From NCBI GenBank assembly GCA_022510525.1, contig JAFLTH010000002.1:32136-96135 (forward strand): a stretch of 64,000 bases of DNA. Direction: 5' to 3'. Shown in pieces: positions 1-9,495 of the stretch. Under the pieces are notes generated by a model. It was given only the letters and a program-made list of their open reading frames with translations. It searched no databases and was not told the origin of the DNA. Made by a program: the position numbers and the translations under genes. The DNA is from Lachnospiraceae bacterium. GTDB lineage: Bacteria; Bacillota; Clostridia; Lachnospirales; Lachnospiraceae. Each line of letters begins with the position of its first letter. Position 1 is the stretch's first letter.

Positions 1-1
1 T

Positions 2-868
2 ATCCTGCACGTCAACATGGCGGCAGACGCCAGCTTCTACCGCAAAAAAGTATTTATAGATACGGCTGCACTTTTTCATAAAAAAATACTAATCCATGAA
101 CATGGCGGCGACTTTCAAGGCTTTTATTATAATAAAAGCACCGAAAAGGGCAGAAAAATAATCAGAAAAACCCTGAACAAAGCACAGATATTTGTGGTCC
201 TCTCACAGACCTGGGCGGATTTCTTTAAACCAATCGTAAATAATGAAAAAATTATTATTCTGGAAAACGCCGTACCTATTCCGCCTGCTCTCAAAACTTC
301 ATACGACGACCACAACCTCTTATTTCTGGGCAGACTGTGTAAGGAAAAAGGAATTATGGAATTGCTTGATGCAATTTCCATAGCCTCACAAAAATATCCG
401 GATATCCGCTTATATCTTGGCGGCATCTGGGAAGATGATGATCTGAAAAATAAGGCAGCCGCTCTTAAAAAACATGTTAAATACCTTGGCTGGATAGATG
501 ATAAGAAGAAAGAGCGCTGTATGGAAAAATGCAGTGTTTTTGTCTTGCCAACCTATTTTGAAGGACAGCCCATATCGCTGCTTGAGGCAATGGCAAAAGG
601 AATGACGGTTGTCAGCACAGAGGTTGGTGGTATTCCTCAAATTGTGACAACCGGTCAGGATGGCGTACTTATTCCGCCTAAGGATACACAGGCTTTAGCG
701 GAGGGTATCTGTGAACTGCTGGATGATGCGGATACGAAAAAACGATTGGGAATAAACGCCAGAGCGAGGGCGACTCAATCGTACAATATGCGGGAGCGAG
801 TGAATGAATTGGTAGCAATATATGAAAAAATGATGCAGGGGGACAACTATGAAGAAACAAAATTATAA
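2..868 (+). CDS. Glycosyltransferase family 4, 5' truncated by the window edge
   Basis: GT-B fold sugar transferase of the GT4 (RfaG-like) family, expected at the inner face of the membrane on a lipid-linked glycan. The frame is open to the first bases of the window. The ATG at 17 lies inside a conserved stretch (HVNMAADASFYRKK), so it is not the real start, and roughly the first 80-90 residues of the N-terminal Rossmann domain are missing. Visible parts are the domain-joining region, the nucleotide-sugar domain beginning at LLFLGRLCKEKG, and the GT4 signature around FEGQPISLLEAMAKG followed by VGGIP, which binds the donor diphosphate. The next gene starts 20 nt before this one stops, so they are translationally coupled. 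Donor and acceptor sugars cannot be read from sequence. Confidence 0.9.
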   Translation: MLHVNMAADASFYRKKVFIDTAALFHKKILIHEHGGDFQGFYYNKSTEKGRKIIRKTLNKAQIFVVLSQTWADFFKPIVNNEKIIILENAVPIPPALKTSYDDHNLLFLGRLCKEKGIMELLDAISIASQKYPDIRLYLGGIWEDDDLKNKAAALKKHVKYLGWIDDKKKERCMEKCSVFVLPTYFEGQPISLLEAMAKGMTVVSTEVGGIPQIVTTGQDGVLIPPKDTQALAEGICELLDDADTKKRLGINARARATQSYNMRERVNELVAIYEKMMQGDNYEETKL

Positions 869-1871
869 AATCAGCATAATCGTCCCGGTCTACAACAGCA
901 GCGAATACTTAGAGCAGTGTGTAGACAGCATTTTGTTGCAGACCTACGAAAACCTTGAACTGCTGTTGATTGATGATGAATCCAAAGACCAAAGTGGTGA
1001 AATCTGCGACAGATATGCATCCGAGGATGACAGAGTAAGAGTTATTCACCAGAAAAATGCCGGCTGCACCGCAGCGAGTCTGACCGGCTTACGAGAAGCA
1101 TCCGGCGATTATTATATGTTTATTGACAGTGACGACTATGTTGAGCAGGATATGCTTACCGAGATGAGCAGGCATTTGATTGGCCAAAAAGGCGAAGTGG
1201 TCTGCTGTAATCATATTCTTGAGAAACAGAAGCAGACGCTTCCGACGGCATCATCGGCCGCGCCGGGTATATATGAAGGAGCAAAACTTAAACGGGAAAT
1301 AAAAGATAAACTTCTTGGAAATGAGCAACGCATTGTCCCGATTTCGCGCTGTATGAAATTGTATGAGAAATCTGTTTTTGAGGGAAATACTAAATATTGT
1401 GATACGAAAATCCGTATGGGTGAGGATTTTAACCTTGTATTTCCGGTACTTTTAGACTGCAGCAGAATGGTAGTTATGGATAAAGCTTACTTCTACCACT
1501 ACCGCTATGTAGAAACCTCAATGGCACACTGCTACGACAAAGACATGATGGACAGCGTCAACCGCCTTGAAAACTTCCTAAGAAGAGTTATAGACGACAA
1601 AAAGGTAGAAAACGGTGAGCTTCTGATCCGTAAAGAATATTGTTGTATGCTCCTTCTCGTAATGAAAAACGAACTCCGCAACCCGGACAGGAACTATATG
1701 GAGAATATACAGAATATATTCAGGGATGCTAAAATCAGGGATATAGTTGATAATACAAATATTATTGTGCGGGGAAAAGCTAACCGCATTCTGTATTGTG
1801 GTATTAAGCACCCAAACAAACCTATAATATGGATACTACGCTGCATTATGAAACTATATGACAATAAGTAG
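849..1871 (+). CDS. Glycosyltransferase family 2 (GT-A fold)
   Basis: Inverting sugar transferase for polysaccharide repeat-unit assembly. The N-terminus carries the GT2 start ISIIVPVYN at residues 9-17, the nucleotide-binding IDDES at 41-45, and the metal-binding DSDD at 93-96. The C-terminal third is variable and probably recognises the acceptor. At 340 residues the length is normal for this class, and there is no membrane anchor. The start ATG overlaps the end of the preceding GT4 gene by 20 nt, pointing to one operon. A G+C-rich hairpin element separates it from the next gene. Family is certain; substrate is unknown. Confidence 0.9.
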   Translation: MKKQNYKISIIVPVYNSSEYLEQCVDSILLQTYENLELLLIDDESKDQSGEICDRYASEDDRVRVIHQKNAGCTAASLTGLREASGDYYMFIDSDDYVEQDMLTEMSRHLIGQKGEVVCCNHILEKQKQTLPTASSAAPGIYEGAKLKREIKDKLLGNEQRIVPISRCMKLYEKSVFEGNTKYCDTKIRMGEDFNLVFPVLLDCSRMVVMDKAYFYHYRYVETSMAHCYDKDMMDSVNRLENFLRRVIDDKKVENGELLIRKEYCCMLLLVMKNELRNPDRNYMENIQNIFRDAKIRDIVDNTNIIVRGKANRILYCGIKHPNKPIIWILRCIMKLYDNK

Positions 1872-1895
1872 TGATATTATAACAGTATACGTTGG

Positions 1896-2083
1896 TGATT
1901 GCGAGACTTTGGGACGGGGAGGGCGGCGGAAAAGGATTTCCGCTGAAAGACCCTCTAAAAACGTCGGCACTTGGATTTTGCAACGCAAAATCCTTAGTAC
2001 CGTTACGTTTTTAACGGAGCGAAAGCGTGTCTTAAAGCGGTAACCTTTTTCACCGCCCTCCCCGTCCCAAAGTCTCGCAATCA
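1896..2083. repeat. 188-bp G+C-rich hairpin element (MITE-like or structured RNA)
   Basis: The outer arms 1896-1926 and 2053-2083 are perfect 31-bp inverted repeats. Pairing continues inward imperfectly. Inner arms 1956-1964 and 2005-2013 pair, and a central 9-bp stem (1973-1981 with 1985-1993) closes a 3-nt loop, so almost the whole element folds into one long hairpin. It is clearly richer in G+C than the genes on either side and fills the gap between two cotranscribed genes. No T-run follows, so it is not a usual terminator, and no target-site duplication was recognised. It could be a non-autonomous mobile palindrome or an intercistronic RNA stabiliser or processing site. Confidence 0.75.
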
Positions 2084-2114
2084 TTCACAACCTACACCGA
2101 AAGGAACCACAACC

Positions 2115-3296
2115 TTGAATAACCGATTAATACTATATCTCCACGGCGGAAGCGGCAATCACGGCTGTGAGGCAATCGTCAACAGCACCTGCCATATGCT
2201 TAAGGACATCCCCAAACTTCTCGTTACAAACAGCGAGAAAGAGGATAGGCAATATTCGCTTGCCCCGTTGTGTGATATTTTACAGGAAAGAAAAATAGAC
2301 GAGCATTTTTTTGCACATGTCTGGTATTATGGCTGGAGAGCGCTTTTTCATGATCCGGAATCATTTATGCGATATCGTTTCCGCGACATAATGGGTAAAA
2401 ATCTTGCGCCTCTGTATGTGTCAATAGGCGGAGATATGTACTGTTATGATGTGTCCAAAAAAGAAGCCATTCTGGCAAACCGTACTTTTAACAGGGCGGG
2501 AGCCAAAACAATTCTCTGGGGCTGTTCCATAGAGCCGGAGCTGTTAAAAGATGCTGAAGTAGTGGAAGATATGAAGCGTTATATGCTTATAACACCGCGG
2601 GAATCCATTACGATGCAGGCATTAAAGGATGCGGGGATTGTGCAGAATGTCAAACTTTTTCCCGATCCGGCATTTGCGCTTGAGCCGGATAAGATTGAAT
2701 TGCCGGAAAACTTTATTGAGGGCAGGACGATAGGTATAAATATCAGCCCTATGATAGTCAGTTATGAAAAGGAAAAGGGAATTGCAATCGCCAATTATAA
2801 GAAACTTATAGACTATATTTTGCATACCTCGGATAACAATGTGGCACTTATACCGCATGTTGTATGGAAGAATAATGATGACAGGATAACCCTTGCCGAG
2901 CTTTACCGTGGATATGAGAAAAATGACAGGGTTGTCATTTTTTCGGATATGTCCTGTCAGAATATAAAATATGTTATTTCCAAGTGCAAGGCTTTTATCG
3001 GAGCCAGAACGCATGCCACTATTGCGGCATATTCAAGCAAAGTACCTACACTGGTTGTGGGATATTCCGTGAAAGCGCTTGGGATAGCTAGAGATATATT
3101 CGGCAATGAGCAAAACTATGTGTTGCCGGTCCAGAGCTTACAGAATCCGAATGAACTTATTCAGGCTTATGATTGGCTTATGGATAATGAGGAAATGATA
3201 CGGGAACGGCTTAAAGAAGTTATGCCGGATTACTGTGACAGGGCAGTAGGAGCGGGGGACGAGATTCGCAGGATATGGGAACAGGTAACAACATAA
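2115..3296 (+). CDS. Polysaccharide pyruvyl transferase family protein
   Basis: Member of the polysaccharide pyruvyl transferase superfamily (Pfam PF04230), which attaches ketal-linked pyruvate from phosphoenolpyruvate to sugars in surface glycans; many members have unproven activity. The glycine-rich N-terminal loop HGGSGNHGCEA at residues 10-20 and the C-terminal GARTHATIAAYSSKVP segment are typical of the family, and 393 residues is a normal length. The start is a TTG at 2115, supported by an AAAGG ribosome site about 10 nt upstream; there is no nearby ATG that keeps the conserved N-terminus. It follows the hairpin element and overlaps the next gene by 22 nt. It is one of three members of this family in the window. 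Confidence 0.85.
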   Translation: MNNRLILYLHGGSGNHGCEAIVNSTCHMLKDIPKLLVTNSEKEDRQYSLAPLCDILQERKIDEHFFAHVWYYGWRALFHDPESFMRYRFRDIMGKNLAPLYVSIGGDMYCYDVSKKEAILANRTFNRAGAKTILWGCSIEPELLKDAEVVEDMKRYMLITPRESITMQALKDAGIVQNVKLFPDPAFALEPDKIELPENFIEGRTIGINISPMIVSYEKEKGIAIANYKKLIDYILHTSDNNVALIPHVVWKNNDDRITLAELYRGYEKNDRVVIFSDMSCQNIKYVISKCKAFIGARTHATIAAYSSKVPTLVVGYSVKALGIARDIFGNEQNYVLPVQSLQNPNELIQAYDWLMDNEEMIRERLKEVMPDYCDRAVGAGDEIRRIWEQVTT

Positions 3297-4345
3297 ATTC
3301 CAATTTAATAAGTATTATAGTCCCGATTTATAACGGCGGGGATTATATTGACAGATGTGTCGGAAGTATTCTTAAGCAGACTTATACGGAATGGGAGCTT
3401 CTTTTAATGGATGGAGCGTCGTCCGATGATTCGCCACAGCTTTGCGACGAATGGCAGAGAAGAGATAAGCGCATACGGGCATTTCATTCTGAAAGAAACC
3501 GTGGAGTTTCAGAGGGGCGTAATATGGGACTGCGAGAAGCTTCAGGCGCTTATATTATGTTTGTGGATGTGGATGACTGGCTGCTTCCTGACTGTCTTCA
3601 GAGACTGTATGACGACATACAAAAACCCGGTGTACAGATAGCAGGCTGCGGATTTATAAGCTGTACAGACGAAGACCGGAAAGAGCAGTTGTCAGATATA
3701 AAAACAGCGACAATGTCCGGAGTTGATGCTTCCCGAAATGAATACAGAAATAAGCCGAATGTAAGGCTGATTGCGGGAAAGGATTTTCTGCGCGAAGGAA
3801 TTCTTAAGCGGGATACACGCTGCTGGAGCAAGCTTTATAAAAGAGAACTGATAGAAGGACATTTCTTTAACGAGGCGTATACAATTGGTGAAGATATGCT
3901 GTTTGTCTGGGAAACGGCAAGGGAGGCTGAACTTATAAGTTCAAGCGATTATAAAGGTTACTGTTATTATCGTAATGTGAACGGAGCTATGCTTAAAAGG
4001 TTCAGAGAGTCTGATATTGATCAGATAAGATGCTGGCAGTTCTTATTGCAAAGCCTGTTTGCGGAAAACGGAAAGGAAGAAAAATATGACACTGATGTCA
4101 TAATTGCAACGGCAACCAATCTTTTGATATCCTGTATGCTGGTTGCAGGAAAACTTGCAATGCTGCCGGGTGAAGAACGCAGGCAGTATGCTGACATAAA
4201 TAAACAATGCAGGGATGTTTTAAAGGAAACCCTTAGAATAAAAGGTGCATATGCCGGATTAGACAAAAGTTATAGGATTAAGGTGAGCCTCTATAAACTA
4301 TTTTCCGATTTATATTTGAATTTATATCATATTTTGAAAAGGTAG
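3275..4345 (+). CDS. Glycosyltransferase family 2
   Basis: GT-A fold inverting glycosyltransferase. It has the GT2 opening ISIIVPIYNGG at residues 13-23, a nucleotide-binding acidic site near MDGASSDD, and the metal-binding DVDD at 98-101. IGEDMLFVWE later in the chain matches the ED motif supplying the catalytic base in many GT2 enzymes. It starts inside the end of the pyruvyl transferase gene and ends 4 nt before the flippase gene, so it is part of the same transcript. No transmembrane segment is visible. It probably adds one sugar of the repeat unit; which one is unknown. Confidence 0.88.
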   Translation: MGTGNNINSNLISIIVPIYNGGDYIDRCVGSILKQTYTEWELLLMDGASSDDSPQLCDEWQRRDKRIRAFHSERNRGVSEGRNMGLREASGAYIMFVDVDDWLLPDCLQRLYDDIQKPGVQIAGCGFISCTDEDRKEQLSDIKTATMSGVDASRNEYRNKPNVRLIAGKDFLREGILKRDTRCWSKLYKRELIEGHFFNEAYTIGEDMLFVWETAREAELISSSDYKGYCYYRNVNGAMLKRFRESDIDQIRCWQFLLQSLFAENGKEEKYDTDVIIATATNLLISCMLVAGKLAMLPGEERRQYADINKQCRDVLKETLRIKGAYAGLDKSYRIKVSLYKLFSDLYLNLYHILKR

Positions 4346-4349
4346 CAAA

Positions 4350-5879
4350 ATGGGCAGAGTACGTCAGGCAGAGAAGAATATTTTCTTCGGCTATTTAAGT
4401 AATTTCATCATTCTGGTTATGGGCTTTTACCAGAGAAAAGTATTTATAATGGTGCTCGGAAGAACACTGCTTAGCGTCAACACCCTTTATACGGATATTC
4501 TCAGCATGCTGTCTTTAGCGGAACTGGGAATCGGCACTGCGCTTAACTTCAGTCTATATAAGCCGGTAGCAGAGCATAATTATGAGAAGATCAAGTCTTA
4601 TATGCAGCTTTATAAAAGGGCGTATCTGGCAATTGCAGGTGTGATAGCGGTTGTGGGCCTTGCACTTGCGCCCTTTTTGCCATACATCATAAAGGAAAGC
4701 GACAGGGGCGGTATTTCGATAAGGAACCTTACCATATATTATCTGATTTTCCTGTTTAATACCGTCAGTTCATATTTCGTAGCCTATAAGTACAGTCTGG
4801 TCAATGCTGAGCAGAGAAGCTATATACAGACCAATATTGCAACGATTACCAGGATTGTTACGGTGCTGGTACAGATTGCAATACTTCTGGCAACCGAAAA
4901 CTTCCTTTTGTTTCTTCTTACACAGGCGGCAATAGAACTTATACAGAAGATATTTGTCAGTATTTATTTTAACCGCCTATATCCGTATCTTCGCGATAAA
5001 AAGGTGCAAAAGCTTGAGAAAAAAGAGACGGATATTGTCATAACCAAAAGCAAGGCGCTGATGTTTCATAAAATCGGCGATGTGGCAAGACTGCAGACAG
5101 ACAGCATCATAATCACTACCTGTATAAATACCGACCTGGTCGGTGTTGTGGGAAACTATAATCTTGTCATCAATTACGCCGCCAATTTTGTTAACGTGAT
5201 TTTTAATTCTCTGATTTCAGGTTTCGGCAATCTTGTAGCTACCGAATCAAAGGAAAAGCAGTACAGTGTATTTAAGGTTTACCGCTTTGTTGCCTGCTGG
5301 CTGTACGGTTTTGCCACAGTCGGTTTCTGGCTGCTTCTTACACCGTTTATAACAGGTATTTATCTGGACGAAAGCTGGCTGCTTGCACAGTCGATATTGA
5401 CATTGATTCTTATAGATTTTTATTTCAAGGGCGGTAGAACCGTTCTGCTTAATTTTAAAATTGCGGCAGGAATTTTTGAGCAGGACAAGTTCCTTCCTTT
5501 GATTCAGGGAGGCATCAATCTGCTGATTTCAATTGTCGGAGCCCGTTATATAGGCCTGGCCGGAGTCTATATCGGAACCGTGGTTTCCGGAATACTTGCC
5601 AATCTGATACGACCTGTAATAGTATACAGGGACTGTTTTGAGCGGAATCCATGGGATTATTTTAAAGACTCTCTTAAATATATTATTGCAATTTTGATAA
5701 TTCTTGCACTTTTGATTCCAATTAGCAATGCACTGCTTACACAGGTCAATATATTGACTTTTATACTTATGGCCATTATCATTACGATAATATATAACCT
5801 TGGATTTATCTTAGTTTTTCGTAAAACAAAAGAGTTTGAATATCTGTGGAACATATTAAAGCAAAAACTGCAAAAATGA
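4350..5879 (+). CDS. Wzx-type polysaccharide flippase
   Basis: Integral membrane protein of the MOP/MATE superfamily (polysaccharide biosynthesis protein, RfbX/Wzx class). It moves undecaprenyl-linked repeat units across the cytoplasmic membrane for Wzy-dependent assembly. About 12-14 hydrophobic segments run through its 509 residues, and the N-terminus with NIFFGYLSNFIILVMGFYQR and LAELGIGTALNFSLYKP is characteristic. It lies 4 nt after a GT2 gene, and the following hydrolase gene starts within a few bases of its stop. It is the first of two Wzx-like proteins in the window; a PglK-like ABC exporter is also encoded. Confidence 0.88.
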   Translation: MGRVRQAEKNIFFGYLSNFIILVMGFYQRKVFIMVLGRTLLSVNTLYTDILSMLSLAELGIGTALNFSLYKPVAEHNYEKIKSYMQLYKRAYLAIAGVIAVVGLALAPFLPYIIKESDRGGISIRNLTIYYLIFLFNTVSSYFVAYKYSLVNAEQRSYIQTNIATITRIVTVLVQIAILLATENFLLFLLTQAAIELIQKIFVSIYFNRLYPYLRDKKVQKLEKKETDIVITKSKALMFHKIGDVARLQTDSIIITTCINTDLVGVVGNYNLVINYAANFVNVIFNSLISGFGNLVATESKEKQYSVFKVYRFVACWLYGFATVGFWLLLTPFITGIYLDESWLLAQSILTLILIDFYFKGGRTVLLNFKIAAGIFEQDKFLPLIQGGINLLISIVGARYIGLAGVYIGTVVSGILANLIRPVIVYRDCFERNPWDYFKDSLKYIIAILIILALLIPISNALLTQVNILTFILMAIIITIIYNLGFILVFRKTKEFEYLWNILKQKLQK

Positions 5880-5887
5880 GGATATGT

Positions 5888-7003
5888 ATGCAAAAAGAAT
5901 TGATGAGTACTGATAAGATGGCAATGATGGATAATGCCTGTGAGGACCTTCTTTCATATGGTGTATGGGATGCCAAAACCACACTTAAAAATTTAATAAA
6001 AAAAGTTTTGCTTGGGCAAAGGATTGCTCCGGAGGATATGATATTCTGGCCTAACGGTCTTCTGGCATCTGCATTATGGCATAATAGAGATTCGGCTTCC
6101 CTCACCTTGCAAAGTAAAATTGATATTGTACTTGCAGAGTATTTTAATAGATGGGAAAAAAAGAATACTCCGGTTTTTTATCTGGATGATTTACTCTCAG
6201 GCGAAACCGTTCTTGCAATATATGAGAAATATATTAACGATAAATCTCATAATAATACGACGGATAGCCAGAATAACATAATAAACGCCCGTAACGAAGC
6301 TCAATATAAAAATGCCATTGACAAACTTGCGGAGTATGCCCTGACTTATCCGACAGATGAAACCGGCAGTTTCCCCTATCGCGCAGCGCAGGGTACGGGT
6401 CATATATATGTTGATTCTATAGGTCTTACCTGTCCTTTTTTATATGAGTATGGGAATTTCAATAAAAAGAATGAATATATGGAACTTGCCCTAAAGCAGA
6501 TAGCCAATTTCCTTGCATACGGGATGGATACGGCAACCGGCCTTCCTTACCATGGATATGATATAACAACCGGAACCAGGTACGGTATTATAGGCTGGGG
6601 ACGGGCTGTTGGCTGGCTCCTTCGTGGAATGATCGGCTGTATGACTACCGATTACGGAAAAGAAAGACTGAGAGAGGCATATATTTCGTTGACTAGTTCG
6701 GTCATTGCATGGCAAAGAAAAGACGGCAGCTTTGCATGGCAGTTGCAGGCATTGGAAGGACCTGCGGACACCTCTGCAGCCGGAATGATATGCGTTGCTC
6801 TAAATAAAGGAATTCAAATGAATATTCTGCAGGGAGAAAGTTACAAAAATGCATTGGAACTTGGAACCCGGGCAATACAAAAGTCCATTAAAAACGGCAG
6901 GGTGCATAACTGTTCAGGGGAATGCGAAGGATTTGCGCAGTATCCGCAGCGTTACGGGGCTTATCCATGGTCGCTGGCGCCGGCGTTGATGCTGGAAATA
7001 TGA
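5888..7003 (+). CDS. GH88/GH105-like unsaturated-uronyl hydrolase family protein
   Basis: (alpha/alpha)6-barrel protein resembling YteR/GH105 and GH88 enzymes, which remove unsaturated uronic acids from lyase products. Recognisable segments are GTGHIYVDSIG, carrying the catalytic-type Asp, GYDITTG, and GWGRAVGWLLRGM, a family hallmark. At 371 residues it matches the family. I chose the ATG at 5888 because GAGGA sits 5 nt upstream; the longer frame from 5846 would overlap the flippase gene by 34 nt without a ribosome site. No signal peptide is visible, so it should be cytoplasmic. A degradative enzyme inside an assembly cluster is unusual; it may trim or recycle intermediates, or have a changed role. 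Confidence 0.75.
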   Translation: MQKELMSTDKMAMMDNACEDLLSYGVWDAKTTLKNLIKKVLLGQRIAPEDMIFWPNGLLASALWHNRDSASLTLQSKIDIVLAEYFNRWEKKNTPVFYLDDLLSGETVLAIYEKYINDKSHNNTTDSQNNIINARNEAQYKNAIDKLAEYALTYPTDETGSFPYRAAQGTGHIYVDSIGLTCPFLYEYGNFNKKNEYMELALKQIANFLAYGMDTATGLPYHGYDITTGTRYGIIGWGRAVGWLLRGMIGCMTTDYGKERLREAYISLTSSVIAWQRKDGSFAWQLQALEGPADTSAAGMICVALNKGIQMNILQGESYKNALELGTRAIQKSIKNGRVHNCSGECEGFAQYPQRYGAYPWSLAPALMLEI

Positions 7004-7048
7004 TAATTTTGTCTGATGTGGCGAACTCAGAGAAAGGAATAGTATAAA

Positions 7049-7984
7049 ATGATAATAATAAAGGCAATGGGCGGGTTGGGAAACCAGTTGCAGCAATATG
7101 CATTATATAAGAAATTCGAGAGCATGGGAAAAGATGTGCGTCTGGATGTTTCGTGGTTTAAAAATCCTGATGTACAGTCAGAGGTGATGGCTGAAAGAAA
7201 TCTTGAGCTGGATTACTTTGAGGGAGTATCATATCGTGAGGCTTCACCGGAAGATATAAAAAGCGTACTGGGCAGGACACCTGATCAAAAGGAATCTGCA
7301 GGAGCTAAAATTAAAAGAAAACTATTCCCGTCATCTAATCCAACCTTTACCGAGACGGATATGTACCATGAAGAGATTTTTCGGTTTACGGACAAGTATC
7401 TGGAGGGATACTGGGCATGTGAAAAATATTACGCAGATATACTTCCGAAACTTAGGGAAGAAATCAGATTCCCCAGGCAGGATAAAGATATAAGTGAGCA
7501 AAACGAGGCTGCAATCCGCAGAATGGAGGAAACCGTTTCGGTAAGCGTCCATATCCGCAGGGGAGATTATCTGGATGCTGCAAATAAAGCCATCTTTGGA
7601 GCCATATCGACTGAGGCGTATTATAAGTCGGCAATAGCCTATATTAAAGAGCGTAACTCCGAAGCTAGACTCTTCTTTTTCTCGGACGATATTCCATATG
7701 CAAAAGAACATTATAACGAAGAGAAATGTGAATATGTGGATTGGAACAACGGCAAAAACAATTTCTATGATATGATGCTGATGAGTCATTGTAAGCACAA
7801 TATAGCGGCAAACAGTACTTTCAGCTTCTGGGGTGCAAGACTTAATCCCAATCCGGATAAAATAATGATAAGACCCTCTATTCATAAAAACACTCAGGTA
7901 TGTATTCCAAAACAAATGGATGAGCTTTGGAAAGACTGGGTACTCATCACACCACAGGGAAAAATAGTGGGAGGAGAAAATTGA
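7049..7984 (+). CDS. Alpha-1,2-fucosyltransferase (GT11)
   Basis: Transfers L-fucose from GDP-fucose, usually in alpha-1,2 linkage to galactose. The N-terminus has the GT11 loop GGLGNQLQQYALYK at residues 8-21. The GDP-fucose binding motif HIRRGDY is at 168-174, and the C-terminal NSTFSFWGARL matches the last family motif. At 311 residues it is close to the usual 290-310. An AAAGGA ribosome site precedes the ATG. The next gene starts with TTG overlapping this stop codon. No GDP-mannose dehydratase or GDP-fucose synthase genes are in the window, so the donor must be made elsewhere. It suggests a blood-group-H-like fucose in the glycan. Confidence 0.88.
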   Translation: MIIIKAMGGLGNQLQQYALYKKFESMGKDVRLDVSWFKNPDVQSEVMAERNLELDYFEGVSYREASPEDIKSVLGRTPDQKESAGAKIKRKLFPSSNPTFTETDMYHEEIFRFTDKYLEGYWACEKYYADILPKLREEIRFPRQDKDISEQNEAAIRRMEETVSVSVHIRRGDYLDAANKAIFGAISTEAYYKSAIAYIKERNSEARLFFFSDDIPYAKEHYNEEKCEYVDWNNGKNNFYDMMLMSHCKHNIAANSTFSFWGARLNPNPDKIMIRPSIHKNTQVCIPKQMDELWKDWVLITPQGKIVGGEN

Positions 7985-9495
7985 AAAAATTAACTCTTGA
8001 AGAAGTATTCTATTTTGCTTTTTTTATTTTATTATCTCTTGCAAAGGGCTTGGGGTTTTATGAGGGACAGGCGGTATTCAAACTTCTTGTCATACCGGCG
8101 TTTGTCTGCATATTCATAAAGATTTTTATTACCCCGTACACGAGACGACAATGGATAGTCCAGATTGTGTTATTGTGCCTGACTGCCCTTGTTTATTTTG
8201 AATCAAGACAGCTTGGAATACTCTTTATAATGTTTACAATACTCGGAATGAAAAATATTTCCGTAGAAAAGTTATTTAAAACAGGCTTATGGATATGGAC
8301 ACTATGCGCCATAGTCTTAAGCATATTTTCCTTTTTCAGACTGGAACACACCATATACAGAGTGCATCCCAAAATGGGCCTGGGACCGATATTCCGCTGG
8401 AGTCTTGGCTTTACCCATCCGAATATCCTGCATATTACTTACTTTGTATTATGTGCCTATATAATTTATGAACTTGCGGACAACTATGCCTTTAAGCATT
8501 TCATAATATTGATGTTTATCAATGTTCTTGTATTTATTTATTCCATAAGTTATACGGGTTTTGGTATCACAGCCCTGCTTCTTGCAGGCGGGCTTTATGT
8601 AAAAATAAGACCGAAGTTTAATTTATTTGAAAAAATAGCCGCGAATCTCATCCTTCCGGTTATTATTGTGATTTCGTTTGTACTGCCGCTTATCCTATAT
8701 ATGCCCTGGGTACAAAAAATAAATGACATATTAGGCTCCAGAATATTGCTGGCAAACCTTTTTCTGCTTCCGGAATATATAAGTCCTTTTGGAGTAAAAA
8801 CCGCAGACGTGTTACATTCATCCATAGCTTTGGACAGCTCTTATATATGGAGCTTCATAAATTATGGCATCGTTCCGTTTATATTACTTATGCTTGCTTA
8901 TCTTATTCTTATTGCGGATTACAGCCGCAGGCAGAAAACAAGGGAGCTTCTTATAGTAATATGCTTTTTGGGAGCGGGATTTACAGAACAGCTGTTATTT
9001 AATACATCTTTTAAAAATATAACCCTGCTTTTTCTGGGAGAACTCTTATTCAGACAAAAAGAAGATGCAAGGGAATACCGTCTTATTCCTGCATTACAGC
9101 GTGATGTGGAACTTCCGGTTCCGAAACCGAATATAAGTATGCCTGCTCTCAAAAAGAGTTTTGCATTCATTGCTGCCGGAGCCGTTATCGCCGTAATTCT
9201 GTGCGCTATGCTTTGGACCGAGCCTAAGGGTTATATCGTGCCGAGAGTTTATACCGACGGTTATGACAAGGACTCTTCCGTTTATCTGGAAAGCGATACG
9301 GAACCGGAGTATGACGGATACGTGGTTATGAATTATCAGGATTCCAATACACCTATGCAGGTCGTAGAAGGCAATGTTGTCCGGATTGAAACCGTAAGAT
9401 ATTATTTGGGCAGTATATTAATAGGCGGATTTGCCGGGTATCTGCTATGTACAGTTGTCCGGACTTTATCAGGAAAGAGGAAAGTATATGATTAA
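7981..9495 (+). CDS. Wzy-like polysaccharide polymerase (multi-spanning membrane protein)
   Basis: Protein with about 11-12 hydrophobic segments and a C-terminal non-cytoplasmic stretch (about residues 400-480) before a last membrane helix. The layout fits Wzy/EpsG-type polymerases, which join repeat units outside the membrane; these proteins are poorly conserved, so the call rests on topology and context. The TTG at 7981 is preferred: GGGAGGAG lies 4 nt upstream and TTGA overlaps the fucosyltransferase stop. The longer frame from 7927 would add hydrophilic residues inside that gene. A loop with FRWSLGFTHPN is a plausible functional site. It is the only clear polymerase candidate in the window. 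Confidence 0.7.
   Translation: MKKLTLEEVFYFAFFILLSLAKGLGFYEGQAVFKLLVIPAFVCIFIKIFITPYTRRQWIVQIVLLCLTALVYFESRQLGILFIMFTILGMKNISVEKLFKTGLWIWTLCAIVLSIFSFFRLEHTIYRVHPKMGLGPIFRWSLGFTHPNILHITYFVLCAYIIYELADNYAFKHFIILMFINVLVFIYSISYTGFGITALLLAGGLYVKIRPKFNLFEKIAANLILPVIIVISFVLPLILYMPWVQKINDILGSRILLANLFLLPEYISPFGVKTADVLHSSIALDSSYIWSFINYGIVPFILLMLAYLILIADYSRRQKTRELLIVICFLGAGFTEQLLFNTSFKNITLLFLGELLFRQKEDAREYRLIPALQRDVELPVPKPNISMPALKKSFAFIAAGAVIAVILCAMLWTEPKGYIVPRVYTDGYDKDSSVYLESDTEPEYDGYVVMNYQDSNTPMQVVEGNVVRIETVRYYLGSILIGGFAGYLLCTVVRTLSGKRKVYD

Noticed and set aside
1858..2043. 61-residue open frame downstream of the first GT2 gene
   Set aside because: Most of it lies inside the 188-bp hairpin element and its composition is set by the palindrome; no ribosome site or family match.
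5846..5887. Longer N-terminus of the GH88/105-like protein
   Set aside because: Would overlap the flippase gene by 34 nt and has no ribosome site; ATG 5888 has GAGGA at good spacing.
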